Assembly: GCA_947462335.1 (NCBI GenBank)
Contig: OX381709.1
Span: 82,646,622-82,710,621 of the forward strand
Reading direction: 5' to 3'
Length of the DNA: 64,000 nt
Source: Harmothoe impar
Lineage: Eukaryota; Annelida; Polychaeta; Phyllodocida; Polynoidae
A model generated the notes under the pieces. The model was given only the letters and a program-made list of their open reading frames with translations, made no database searches and was not told the DNA's origin. A program made the position numbers and the translations under genes. Shown in pieces: positions 45,627-54,189 of this stretch; the first letter of the stretch is position 1; the number at the start of each line of letters is the position of its first letter.

Positions 45627-46783
45627 GACACCTCATTCGACACCTACTCGCCGACAGCACCACCACCACTACCGCCACCACCAGCGTCATTGCCACCGTC
45701 GTCCCCATGACGGACTCAGAGCAGCAACAACACTACAAACGCTTAGCGCTCGTGGATCCTGAGACGCTCTACAAATCATCACGAGCAGGTCTACTTCATC
45801 ATGTGCCCGCTGCTGCTACTACTAGCGCTGCTACTACTGCAGTCGCTGCTGCTAGTACTTCTACTGCTCCAAACCTTCCTCCTCTTCCTGATGAGCGCAC
45901 TGAAAAGAACGAGAGTTCCGCTCCTGCCACCGCCGCCCGCCTACCTGCCGACATGGCCTATTACCACAAGCAGGCAGAACAGTCCCTTCATCCCGACGCG
46001 GCCTTGCACCAGGTGATACAGTTTATCTACAGGGACTTGGACTTAGTGTTGAACGATCCCACTTTGGAATCCCGCGAGAAAATGTTGAAATACCGAAGGT
46101 TGTTGAATAGATTGCAATTTTTTCTCGCGAATCCCCACAACAGCAACATCTCTTCGTCCTACTCTTCTTCGCCCCCGGCTCACCTCCGTCAGTCTGCTGA
46201 AGAGGCCAGCGCGTCCCTACTTGAGCGGTTGGCGAACCAAGTTCCCAAGAGGAATCGCACCCGGACCGTGGCGCTGTACAAACAATTGGAGAAATCCGGT
46301 GTGATCAAGTGGAACGAGGACGGTGCGGTGCGCGAGATGTCGGGTCGGAGAATACCACCTGAGCATCGCATCAACATAGTGGACTTGCTGAACGACGCCG
46401 CCAGGTTCAGGAAGACGGCGCCCAGACCGGCGGGCTACTCTCCGTTCACGAAAGCGCTGCGCGAAGCAGTTCCCACAGACTCCTTGATCGGAAACCATCT
46501 GTATAAAGCGAGCGGACCTGGCCAAAGCTTAGACACACGGCTCGCTGACAGAGGTCGGAAACGACCGAGCTTCCACTCGGAAGAAGGAGAATCAGCAGCA
46601 GCAGCAGCAGTAGCAGCAGCAGACTCTTCTCTCCAGGTGGACGATCCATCCTCTGACGACGAGGAGGACAGTGAACTTTTCCAAACTCCGACTTCCTATA
46701 GGAGCGTGGCGAGTAAGAAAAGGAAAGGGCGCAACCGCCTAGCGGCGAGGTCGTCGTTCACGCCCTCAACAGGCCCACCATAG
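45623..46783 (+). CDS. Unknown 386-residue Polinton protein
   Basis: The first ATG overlaps the pX-like stop (ATGA). An ATG at 45707, after a Thr-rich stretch, is an equally plausible start (358 residues). The N-terminal third is Thr/Ala-rich low complexity. The middle (about residues 110-290) is predicted mostly helical, with conserved-looking patches such as Val-Ile-Lys-Trp-Asn-Glu-Asp-Gly and Asn-Ile-Val-Asp-Leu-Leu-Asn-Asp. The C-terminus is acidic/Ser-rich and then basic (Lys-Lys-Arg-Lys-Gly-Arg). It sits between pX-like and integrase. A structural or DNA-binding role is possible, but no family is recognised. Confidence 0.6.
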   Translation: MRHLIRHLLADSTTTTTATTSVIATVVPMTDSEQQQHYKRLALVDPETLYKSSRAGLLHHVPAAATTSAATTAVAAASTSTAPNLPPLPDERTEKNESSAPATAARLPADMAYYHKQAEQSLHPDAALHQVIQFIYRDLDLVLNDPTLESREKMLKYRRLLNRLQFFLANPHNSNISSSYSSSPPAHLRQSAEEASASLLERLANQVPKRNRTRTVALYKQLEKSGVIKWNEDGAVREMSGRRIPPEHRINIVDLLNDAARFRKTAPRPAGYSPFTKALREAVPTDSLIGNHLYKASGPGQSLDTRLADRGRKRPSFHSEEGESAAAAAVAAADSSLQVDDPSSDDEEDSELFQTPTSYRSVASKKRKGRNRLAARSSFTPSTGPP

Positions 46784-47916
46784 GCAAACCAGTGAAGAGA
46801 CTGACCAAGAAGGAAAAAGAAAAGAAGCGCGTAGTAGCTAGATATACCGACGTCAAAGCGCCCTCCAGTTTCACTAGCGTGACTAAACTCCAGAAACATC
46901 ATTTTCGCCACCTGAACCCGGCCGTCATCCGAGATGCTTAAGTGTCGCTGGACGCCTACACTAAACATAAACCCATTCGGAGAAAATTCGCAAGGAACAA
47001 GACTATAACCGGCGCAATCGATCAGCAGTGGCAGATAGATCTGATGGACATGCAAGCTTTGGCGTCTCACAACGACCGCTTCCGGTACGTGGTGACGGCG
47101 ATCGACGTTTTCTCTAGGTACGCGTGGGCCGTTCCCATTAAATCCAAGAGCGGCGCTGATGTCACCGAGGCCTTCCGAGAGATGACAGGCACTGGCGAGA
47201 GACGACCGCGCACTGTTCAGACAGACAAGGGGAAAGAGTTTTTGAACAAGATCTTTCAAGATCACTTGAAGAGCGAGGGCATAGAGTTCTTCACTGGCGA
47301 GAACGACGACATCAAAGCTAGTCTAGTGGAGCGCTTGAACCGCAGTCTGAAGGAGAAGCTGTGGCGTTATTTCACACACAAGCGCACGTATCGCTACGTA
47401 GACGTACTGCACCATGTAGTGTCTTCTTACAATCACACTCACCACAAGACGTTGAAAATGGCGCCGGCTCAAGTCAGCTCGGAAAACAGCGAAACAGTTT
47501 TCTACCGACAAGATCTCCCAACTAACAAACAAATCGACGAAATATGGAAAAAGAAGAAAAAAACAAAGACGTCCGCCGTCGACGTCATCGCTCCGGGTGA
47601 CAGAGTGAGGATGTTGAGAACTAAAGGCGCCTTCGACAAAGGGTACGAGGGAAACTGGCGCGAGGAAGTGGTCGACGTTGCTAAGACGTTGGGAAGCAGA
47701 GGGTTCGAGCTGAAAGACGACAAGGGCGAGGAGATAAAAGGCGTCTCCTACCCGGAAGAGGTTCAGAAGGTGTACAAGAGTCGTTACGACAACAACTACC
47801 TGATAGACGAGGTGTTGCGCCGCAAGACCGTCGACGGTAAAGAGTTAGCTTTCGTACGTTGGTTAGGTTACGACGACAAGTTCAACGAGTGGATCCCCGT
47901 CAAAAAAATAACGTAG
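46717..47916 (+). pseudogene. Retroviral-type integrase with chromodomain, broken by TAA
   Basis: The rve catalytic core is clear: Trp-Gln-Ile-Asp-Leu, Gln-Thr-Asp-Lys-Gly and Leu-Val-Glu-Arg give the Asp-Asp-Glu triad (34 residues between the last two). The core is followed by a basic stretch and a C-terminal chromodomain-like segment (Tyr-Leu-Ile-Asp-Glu-Val-Leu ... Trp-Leu-Gly-Tyr-Asp), as known for Polinton integrases. The longest open part is 46942-47916, opening only with GTG. Directly before it an in-frame TAA (46939-46941) cuts it from 46717-46938, which in the same frame codes what looks like the N-terminal segment. No ATG is seen in that upstream part. The gene is therefore interrupted, or uses splicing or readthrough I cannot see. 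Stop TAG abuts a poly(A) run. Confidence 0.9.
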
Positions 47917-47938
47917 AAAAAAAAAAAAAAAAAAAAAA
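47917..47938 (+). promoter_or_regulatory. Poly(A) leader filling the integrase-penton gap
   Basis: Twenty-two A residues are the whole space between the integrase stop TAG and the penton ATG. The same run recurs at 50483-50504 in the duplicate. Confidence 0.6.
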
Positions 47939-49058
47939 ATGAACATCACTCTACCTAGCAACAGCTCTATGGAGTATTATCCTGACAACAGCTTGACGTC
48001 TTTCCGAACTCACTTCGACTCGCCGCTCCTTCTGCCCGAAGCGTACGAAGCGGCTCTGACTGAGATCATCCTCCCTACAGAATGGACTAACGTGCATGAC
48101 GACGACTTGATCATCGTTGTTCCTCTGCGTACCAAGGGTTCGCTAGAGGAGGCGATCCAGGTTTTAAAAGAAACTAAATTCGCCGAAGGAAAAAAACCAC
48201 AGGTAGACTGGAGGGGAATGAAAAACGCGAACGGTCTGAGCAAGCTAACGTTCAGCTCAAAATTCCCGCTGAGCTGGAAGGAAGCGAGCTATGTAACGGT
48301 GGAAGAGATATCAGACACGTCGGAAGAGCAGCAATTGAAACCGGAAACAAAAAGGTTCAAGAGAGAGGTCGACTTGAGACAGACGAATGCCGTATACAAG
48401 CAGTTCTTGTCCCCGGCGGTGAAGAAGAAGGCGATCAGCGATCAAGCAAGACAGATGATCGAAGAGATGGAGAAAGACATGGGAGTGCGCAGTTTCATGT
48501 CAAACATATTCGAGATACCTCCTATTTTCACCGGAAGCAACCACACCCTAATCGAGCGCTTGAGTGAGACGTTGCGAGATGACAGACTAGAGGGCGACAG
48601 CTTCTTGCTCAAACCGATGCGGATCTTATCGTACGACGCCAAGACGAAACGCGTCACCATCGAAACCGCCGAGACACTGTGCTGTCCTGCTGAGTCAGCA
48701 TCTCGCATGCGTTCTAGGCTTCGGAGAGAAGACGTGTTTCGCGTCGCCGACTACCGGCGCCTACTCGATGGATGTTTACGGGGACGTGCACTCTGTGTAC
48801 ATATACACCGACATGATCCAGGAGAGACGTGTGGGCGACATGCAAGTGCCGCTGTTGCGCTGCGTGGCGGTGGACAGAGGCGGAAAGCGTCGAGGTGGCG
48901 TGCAAGCTATCAGTTTTCCCCATTTGGATTATTTCCCCTTGAAATCCAAGAGGTTTACCGAGGTCGGCATCTATTTAAGAGACCGATCCGGTCATTCCAT
49001 CCCATTCGGTAGAGGCGAGGTGACCGTGACACTTCATCTGAGACCTATTGAGCGCTGA
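47939..49058 (+). pseudogene. Penton-like minor capsid protein, frameshifted (copy 1)
   Basis: The first part (47939 to about 48690) codes about 250 residues with the expected start (Pro-Asp-Asn-Ser-Leu-Thr-Ser-Phe-Arg near residue 15; Pro-Glu-Ala-Tyr-Glu; Leu-Pro-Thr-Glu-Trp). The C-terminal jelly-roll part (Val-Tyr-Ile-Tyr-Thr-Asp, Leu-Leu-Arg-Cys-Val, Val-Thr-Leu-His-Leu-Arg) is in another frame, from about 48680 to the TGA at 49058. The change corresponds to one extra base around 48670-48700. The original frame stays open to 49012 but gives an Arg/Cys-rich nonsense tail. In family members this protein forms the vertex pentamer. No slippery site or stop at the shift is evident, so a mutation or sequencing error is likelier than programmed shifting. 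Confidence 0.85.
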
Positions 49059-49069
49059 AAGAGAGAAAA

Positions 49070-49495
49070 ATGATGCGTCAACGCGTTCCGTACTTTCCAC
49101 CCAGGCGCACCGTCGGCAGAGGGTACAGCGATTACTACAACGCGCAGCTGGGCAACGGCGTCAACGTGTACAGCGGGCGCTCTTTCCAGAGCGGGCACGG
49201 TTTGGGCGGCGCTCTGTTAGGTCTGATGCGCTCGGCTACCCCGCTATTGAAGTCGGTGGGAAAAACGCTGCTCCGCGCCGGTGTGGGCGTAGCTAAAGAT
49301 GTGCTGGCGGGTCGGACTTTAAAGAGCAGCGTGAAAGACCGAGGCGCAGGCGCTCTGAAGAGACTGGCGAGTACGGCGTTCTCGGGAGGAAAGACGACTG
49401 TCGCGTCTAAGAAAGGGTCGAAACGTCGCCGGCATTCTCCTCAGACGGGCGGTGGCTCTTGCAAGAGACGTAGAGGGGATGTATTCGACCGGTAA
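49070..49495 (+). CDS. pVI-like membrane-active virion protein (copy 1)
   Basis: 141 residues, starting 11 nt after the penton stop in an A-rich leader (GAGAGAAAAATG). A Tyr/Gly-rich N-terminal part is followed by an amphipathic region (Gly-Leu-Gly-Gly-Ala-Leu-Leu-Gly-Leu-Met ... Leu-Leu-Lys-Ser-Val-Gly-Lys). The C-terminus is very basic with Lys-Lys-Gly-Ser-Lys-Arg-Arg-Arg and Cys-Lys-Arg-Arg-Arg. This architecture and its place before the major capsid gene match the pVI-like minor proteins of adintoviruses and Polintons, thought to breach membranes or link capsid and DNA. The frame is intact. Confidence 0.7.
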   Translation: MMRQRVPYFPPRRTVGRGYSDYYNAQLGNGVNVYSGRSFQSGHGLGGALLGLMRSATPLLKSVGKTLLRAGVGVAKDVLAGRTLKSSVKDRGAGALKRLASTAFSGGKTTVASKKGSKRRRHSPQTGGGSCKRRRGDVFDR

Positions 49496-49512
49496 GCGCC
49501 TAGGCGTTCAGG

Positions 49513-49520
49513 TATAAATA
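49513..49520 (+). promoter_or_regulatory. TATA box of the major capsid gene (copy 1)
   Basis: TATAAATA lies 55-62 nt upstream of the capsid ATG. A GCGGCCG/CGGCCGC hairpin (49533-49558) is just downstream, near the expected transcript start. The copy in the duplicate is at 52079-52086. Confidence 0.6.
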
Positions 49521-49574
49521 AAAAGACTGGAGGCGGCCGGCGTCAGTCTGTCGGCCGCGTGAAGAGAGAACACA

Positions 49575-50351
49575 ATGGCTTACGTACACGAGAGCAGTAA
49601 CGAGTGCGCGCTCTCTGAGCTCGACCTGCACACCGTAGCGCCGACTCAGACTACTATCTTAAAGTCGTCTTTCCTGGGGATAGAAACAAAAAACTCTTTA
49701 GAGGATGGAGGTAACATAAATTTCACCATCAACAAGTCGCAAGAGTACACAGACCTGAACGAGAATTACCTTCATCTGGAATGTCAAGTGCTGAAAGCGA
49801 ACGGAGCGGCGATCGAGGACACCGACGCGGTAGCTCCGGTGAACAACTTGGCTCACTCGCTCTTCAAAGACGTCCAAGTCTCCATCGGCGGTTTCAAAGT
49901 GTCTGGCAACACCGAGACCTACCCTTACCGAGCTTACTTGGAAGGGTTACTCAACTACAACAAAGACGTGAAGGACGGCGTCATGAGCGCCCAGGGGTGG
50001 CATGAAGATACGCCCGGTCAGTTTGACACGTTGACTGACGCGAATGCGGGGTACAAAGCGCGCAAGAAGCTAATCTCCAACAAGCGCTTTTCGCTGATGG
50101 CGCGACTGCACTTTGACCTGGCTCATCAACCGAAGCTCATCGTTGGAGAGACAGAAATCAATCTCACTCTGAAACAAGCGGCGCCCTCTTTCTAATTGAT
50201 GTGCGCCGCTGACGGAGGCTACAGCTTGAAGATCTACAAAGCAAAGCTCTACGTGCGACGCGTGCTGGTGGCGGACGCTGTAGCGGAAACGCACGAGAGA
50301 GCGGTGATAGAACACGGGCCCTTCGACTACCCGGTGAACAGAGTGGAGGTG
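49575..50351 (+). pseudogene. Truncated major capsid protein gene (copy 1)
   Basis: Carries the first 206 codons of the hexon-like protein, the same in-frame TAA (50193-50195) as the full copy, and 52 further codons before the duplication junction at 50352, where it runs into the integrase end. It lacks the second half of the double jelly roll and cannot give a capsid protein. Confidence 0.9.
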
Positions 50352-50482
50352 ACGACAACAACTACCTGATAGACGAGGTGTTGCGCCGCAAGACCGTCGA
50401 CGGTAAAGAGTTAGCTTTCGTACGTTGGTTAGGTTACGACGACAAGTTCAACGAGTGGATCCCCGTCAAAAAAATAACGTAG
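50352..50482 (+). pseudogene. Integrase C-terminal fragment (chromodomain part, duplicate)
   Basis: A copy of 47786-47916 created by the tandem duplication. It contains only the chromodomain-like end and the TAG stop, fused out of context behind the truncated capsid gene. Confidence 0.9.
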
Positions 50483-50504
50483 AAAAAAAAAAAAAAAAAA
50501 AAAA

Positions 50505-51624
50505 ATGAACATCACTCTACCTAGCAACAGCTCTATGGAGTATTATCCTGACAACAGCTTGACGTCTTTCCGAACTCACTTCGACTCGCCGCTCCTTCTG
50601 CCCGAAGCGTACGAAGCGGCTCTGACTGAGATCATCCTCCCTACAGAATGGACTAACGTGCATGACGACGACTTGATCATCGTTGTTCCTCTGCGTACCA
50701 AGGGTTCGCTAGAGGAGGCGATCCAGGTTTTAAAAGAAACTAAATTCGCCGAAGGAAAAAAACCACAGGTAGACTGGAGGGGAATGAAAAACGCGAACGG
50801 TCTGAGCAAGCTAACGTTCAGCTCAAAATTCCCGCTGAGCTGGAAGGAAGCGAGCTATGTAACGGTGGAAGAGATATCAGACACGTCGGAAGAGCAGCAA
50901 TTGAAACCGGAAACAAAAAGGTTCAAGAGAGAGGTCGACTTGAGACAGACGAATGCCGTATACAAGCAGTTCTTGTCCCCGGCGGTGAAGAAGAAGGCGA
51001 TCAGCGATCAAGCAAGACAGATGATCGAAGAGATGGAGAAAGACATGGGAGTGCGCAGTTTCATGTCAAACATATTCGAGATACCTCCTATTTTCACCGG
51101 AAGCAACCACACCCTAATCGAGCGCTTGAGTGAGACGTTGCGAGATGACAGACTAGAGGGCGACAGCTTCTTGCTCAAACCGATGCGGATCTTATCGTAC
51201 GACGCCAAGACGAAACGCGTCACCATCGAAACCGCCGAGACACTGTGCTGTCCTGCTGAGTCAGCATCTCGCATGCGTTCTAGGCTTCGGAGAGAAGACG
51301 TGTTTCGCGTCGCCGACTACCGGCGCCTACTCGATGGATGTTTACGGGGACGTGCACTCTGTGTACATATACACCGACATGATCCAGGAGAGACGTGTGG
51401 GCGACATGCAAGTGCCGCTGTTGCGCTGCGTGGCGGTGGACAGAGGCGGAAAGCGTCGAGGTGGCGTGCAAGCTATCAGTTTTCCCCATTTGGATTATTT
51501 CCCCTTGAAATCCAAGAGGTTTACCGAGGTCGGCATCTATTTAAGAGACCGATCCGGTCATTCCATCCCATTCGGTAGAGGCGAGGTGACCGTGACACTT
51601 CATCTGAGACCTATTGAGCGCTGA
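50505..51624 (+). pseudogene. Penton-like protein gene, frameshifted (copy 2)
   Basis: Identical to copy 1 including the frameshift near 51240-51265. The jelly-roll end is in the other frame up to 51624. Because both copies share the fault, it predates the duplication, or both reflect one assembled sequence. Confidence 0.85.
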
Positions 51625-51635
51625 AAGAGAGAAAA

Positions 51636-52061
51636 ATGATGCGTCAACGCGTTCCGTACTTTCCACCCAGGCGCACCGTCGGCAGAGGGTACAGCGATTA
51701 CTACAACGCGCAGCTGGGCAACGGCGTCAACGTGTACAGCGGGCGCTCTTTCCAGAGCGGGCACGGTTTGGGCGGCGCTCTGTTAGGTCTGATGCGCTCG
51801 GCTACCCCGCTATTGAAGTCGGTGGGAAAAACGCTGCTCCGCGCCGGTGTGGGCGTAGCTAAAGATGTGCTGGCGGGTCGGACTTTAAAGAGCAGCGTGA
51901 AAGACCGAGGCGCAGGCGCTCTGAAGAGACTGGCGAGTACGGCGTTCTCGGGAGGAAAGACGACTGTCGCGTCTAAGAAAGGGTCGAAACGTCGCCGGCA
52001 TTCTCCTCAGACGGGCGGTGGCTCTTGCAAGAGACGTAGAGGGGATGTATTCGACCGGTAA
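51636..52061 (+). CDS. pVI-like membrane-active virion protein (copy 2)
   Basis: Second identical 141-residue copy. The amphipathic region and Arg/Lys-rich tail are intact. It lies between the penton copy and the TATA box of the longer capsid gene, so this is the copy in the ancestral context on its right side. Confidence 0.7.
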   Translation: MMRQRVPYFPPRRTVGRGYSDYYNAQLGNGVNVYSGRSFQSGHGLGGALLGLMRSATPLLKSVGKTLLRAGVGVAKDVLAGRTLKSSVKDRGAGALKRLASTAFSGGKTTVASKKGSKRRRHSPQTGGGSCKRRRGDVFDR

Positions 52062-52078
52062 GCGCCTAGGCGTTCAGG

Positions 52079-52086
52079 TATAAATA
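52079..52086 (+). promoter_or_regulatory. TATA box of the major capsid gene (copy 2)
   Basis: TATAAATA, with the GCGGCCG/CGGCCGC hairpin at 52099-52124 and the ATG at 52141. Confidence 0.6.
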
Positions 52087-52140
52087 AAAAGACTGGAGGC
52101 GGCCGGCGTCAGTCTGTCGGCCGCGTGAAGAGAGAACACA

Positions 52141-53448
52141 ATGGCTTACGTACACGAGAGCAGTAACGAGTGCGCGCTCTCTGAGCTCGACCTGCACACC
52201 GTAGCGCCGACTCAGACTACTATCTTAAAGTCGTCTTTCCTGGGGATAGAAACAAAAAACTCTTTAGAGGATGGAGGTAACATAAATTTCACCATCAACA
52301 AGTCGCAAGAGTACACAGACCTGAACGAGAATTACCTTCATCTGGAATGTCAAGTGCTGAAAGCGAACGGAGCGGCGATCGAGGACACCGACGCGGTAGC
52401 TCCGGTGAACAACTTGGCTCACTCGCTCTTCAAAGACGTCCAAGTCTCCATCGGCGGTTTCAAAGTGTCTGGCAACACCGAGACCTACCCTTACCGAGCT
52501 TACTTGGAAGGGTTACTCAACTACAACAAAGACGTGAAGGACGGCGTCATGAGCGCCCAGGGGTGGCATGAAGATACGCCCGGTCAGTTTGACACGTTGA
52601 CTGACGCGAATGCGGGGTACAAAGCGCGCAAGAAGCTAATCTCCAACAAGCGCTTTTCGCTGATGGCGCGACTGCACTTTGACCTGGCTCATCAACCGAA
52701 GCTCATCGTTGGAGAGACAGAAATCAATCTCACTCTGAAACAAGCGGCGCCCTCTTTCTAATTGATGTGCGCCGCTGACGGAGGCTACAGCTTGAAGATC
52801 TACAAAGCAAAGCTCTACGTGCGACGCGTGCTGGTGGCGGACGCTGTAGCGGAAACGCACGAGAGAGCGGTGATAGAACACGGGCCCTTCGACTACCCGG
52901 TGAACAGAGTGGAGGTGACGACGTACGCCATCCCTCAAGGTAACAGAGATCACAGCTACACGCACTCCAACACAGGCCAGCTTCCCAAGTCGATGATGAT
53001 TTGCTTCCTTGACCACGACGCCTTCAACGGTAGCTACACCAAGAACCCGTTCGAGATGAAGCATTACGACATCAGCTCGCTTCAAGTGATAGTGAACGAT
53101 CAGAAAGTGCCGAACGACGCCTACGTGCCCGACTTTAAGACCAAAGCGGCCGTGAGAGAGTACTTGGCGCTACACACGGAAACGGGGATGTACGAGGGCG
53201 CGCGCTCCTGCGGTATTTCATACGATCAATTCCTGAACGGTTACACGGTGTTCCCCCTCGACTTAACCCCAGACAGATCGCACGACGGGTGTCGCGTGAA
53301 CCTTATAAGAGCGGGTCAGCTGAGGGTGGAAGTCAGTTTCCGCTCGGCGCTACAAGCGACAACAACCGTGCTACTCTACTTGGTGTACGACAACGTCGTC
53401 GAGCTGACCCGAGATCGACACCCCATCACCGACTACCACATGAACTGA
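52141..53448 (+). pseudogene. Major capsid protein (hexon-like, double jelly roll), one in-frame TAA
   Basis: One frame runs from the ATG at 52141 to the TGA at 53446-53448, 435 codons, interrupted only by TAA at 52759-52761 after codon 206. The N-terminal half has the family features (Gly-Gly-Asn-Ile-Asn-Phe, Asn-Asn-Leu-Ala-His-Ser-Leu-Phe, Tyr-Pro-Tyr-Arg-Ala-Tyr, Leu-Leu-Asn-Tyr). The second half has Val-Glu-Val-Thr-Thr-Tyr-Ala-Ile-Pro, Asn-Pro-Phe, Phe-Pro-Leu-Asp-Leu-Thr-Pro-Asp and Leu-Arg-Val-Glu-Val-Ser-Phe. Homologues are about this length without a break. The second half after the TAA opens with TTG-ATG, so separate initiation at 52765 is conceivable, but the split falls within the fold. 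Confidence 0.9.
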
Positions 53449-53477
53449 AGACAAGACGGCGGTACTTGGCGTATCGT

Positions 53478-53930
53478 ATGAACACGCTTGAAATAAGCAG
53501 AGTGTTGAAGGAAAACGTTCACACAAAACATCGTTTCCTGGGCGTTTTCTCTTGTGACACTATTCCGAAGCACCCTATCAAAGACACTTGTTTCGTGAGC
53601 AACACAGATCCGCAACATTTACCAGGTCAGCATTGGGTGGCGTTTTACGTGTCGAGCACGGGTGAAGTGTACTACTTTGATTCCTTCGGCTTACCGCCGC
53701 TGAGTGCGGAGTTCTTGTCTTTCGTGGAACGCTCTGCTCCGTTCAAGTGGCAAAGAAACCGCATTCAACTACAAGACACTTCTGCTGACACCTGTGGACC
53801 TCATTGCGTTCATTTCCTAATTGAAGCATGTCGAACAAGAAACCCCAAGAAGTGCGTCATGCGCATGAGCAAAATCCCAAAGCTGAGCGACCAGGCCGTG
53901 AGTCAGAAGCTATCGATGATGCTGTTGTGA
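53478..53930 (+). CDS. Adenain-like cysteine protease
   Basis: 150 residues from the ATG at 53478, 29 nt after the capsid stop. The frame is open further upstream but overlaps the capsid gene there. The catalytic set is complete: His52 in Gly-Gln-His-Trp-Val, Asp68 in Tyr-Phe-Asp-Ser-Phe-Gly, Gln99, and Cys106 in Thr-Cys-Gly-Pro-His-Cys, with the Gln-to-Cys spacing of 7 seen in adenovirus protease. The enzyme would cleave virion precursors at Gly-containing sites, for example in the pX-like and pVI-like proteins. It is intact and somewhat shorter than adenovirus protease, as usual for Polintons. Confidence 0.92.
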   Translation: MNTLEISRVLKENVHTKHRFLGVFSCDTIPKHPIKDTCFVSNTDPQHLPGQHWVAFYVSSTGEVYYFDSFGLPPLSAEFLSFVERSAPFKWQRNRIQLQDTSADTCGPHCVHFLIEACRTRNPKKCVMRMSKIPKLSDQAVSQKLSMMLL

Positions 53931-54127
53931 CGGGTTGTTGCGATGGCGGCCGTTTCATGGAGGCAAAGATTCTCTGCCTTGCCGAAATGGTGTTGGATTT
54001 ATCCAAAGTCGTGCAATGTCTATTGGAGAGAAGTCGTCCGGGGTGTGGTGGTGCGAGTGACGGCGGCGTGAGACTTTGCGGCCTGTTGAGTTGCTGCAAA
54101 TCGAAGAAGCAAGCTAAAAAAGCATAA
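53828..54127 (+). CDS. Overlapping 99-residue ORF, Cys-rich end
   Basis: Begins inside the last 100 bp of the protease in another frame and ends 62 nt before the right terminal repeat. The C-terminal half has a hydrophobic helix (Leu-Ala-Glu-Met-Val-Leu-Asp-Leu) and a Cys cluster (Leu-Ser-Cys-Cys-Lys) with a Lys-rich tail. Two AATAAA signals follow at 54157 and 54164. It may be a real last gene, or the 3' leader of the protease mRNA that happens to be open. Not recognised. Confidence 0.35.
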   Translation: MSNKKPQEVRHAHEQNPKAERPGRESEAIDDAVVTGCCDGGRFMEAKILCLAEMVLDLSKVVQCLLERSRPGCGGASDGGVRLCGLLSCCKSKKQAKKA

Positions 54128-54156
54128 ACTTGTGTGTTTTTTCTGATTGAAATGAA

Positions 54157-54169
54157 AATAAAGAATAAA
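54157..54169 (+). terminator. Poly(A) signals at the end of the rightward genes
   Basis: AATAAA at 54157-54162 and again at 54164-54169, just inside the right terminal repeat. They would end the capsid-protease transcript. Confidence 0.6.
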
Positions 54170-54189
54170 ATGAAAAGAAAAGAAATTAT

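Larger units (their letters stand above)
47786..50351 (+). repeat. Tandem duplication, copy 1 (2,566 bp)
   Basis: Covers the integrase C-terminus, penton, pVI-like and the first 259 codons of the capsid gene. It appears identical to 50352-52917, including a 23-A run, the penton frameshift and the capsid TAA. The pentamer ACGAC is shared at 47786, 50352 and 52918, indicating a 5-bp microhomology junction. Confidence 0.95.
50352..52917 (+). repeat. Tandem duplication, copy 2 (2,566 bp)
   Basis: Second unit of the duplication described for 47786-50351. It leads directly into the intact 3' half of the capsid gene, so this copy keeps the original junction on its right side. Confidence 0.95.

Noticed and set aside
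46942..52765. A changed genetic code in the Polinton in which TAA is sense
   Set aside because: Only two internal TAA codons occur, the pX-like, ATPase and protease genes are intact without any, and the host uses TAA-free ordinary exons; simple inactivation or error is more economical.
53289..53477. Longer protease frame starting upstream at 53289
   Set aside because: That part lies inside the capsid coding sequence in another frame; the adenain homology begins after the ATG at 53478.
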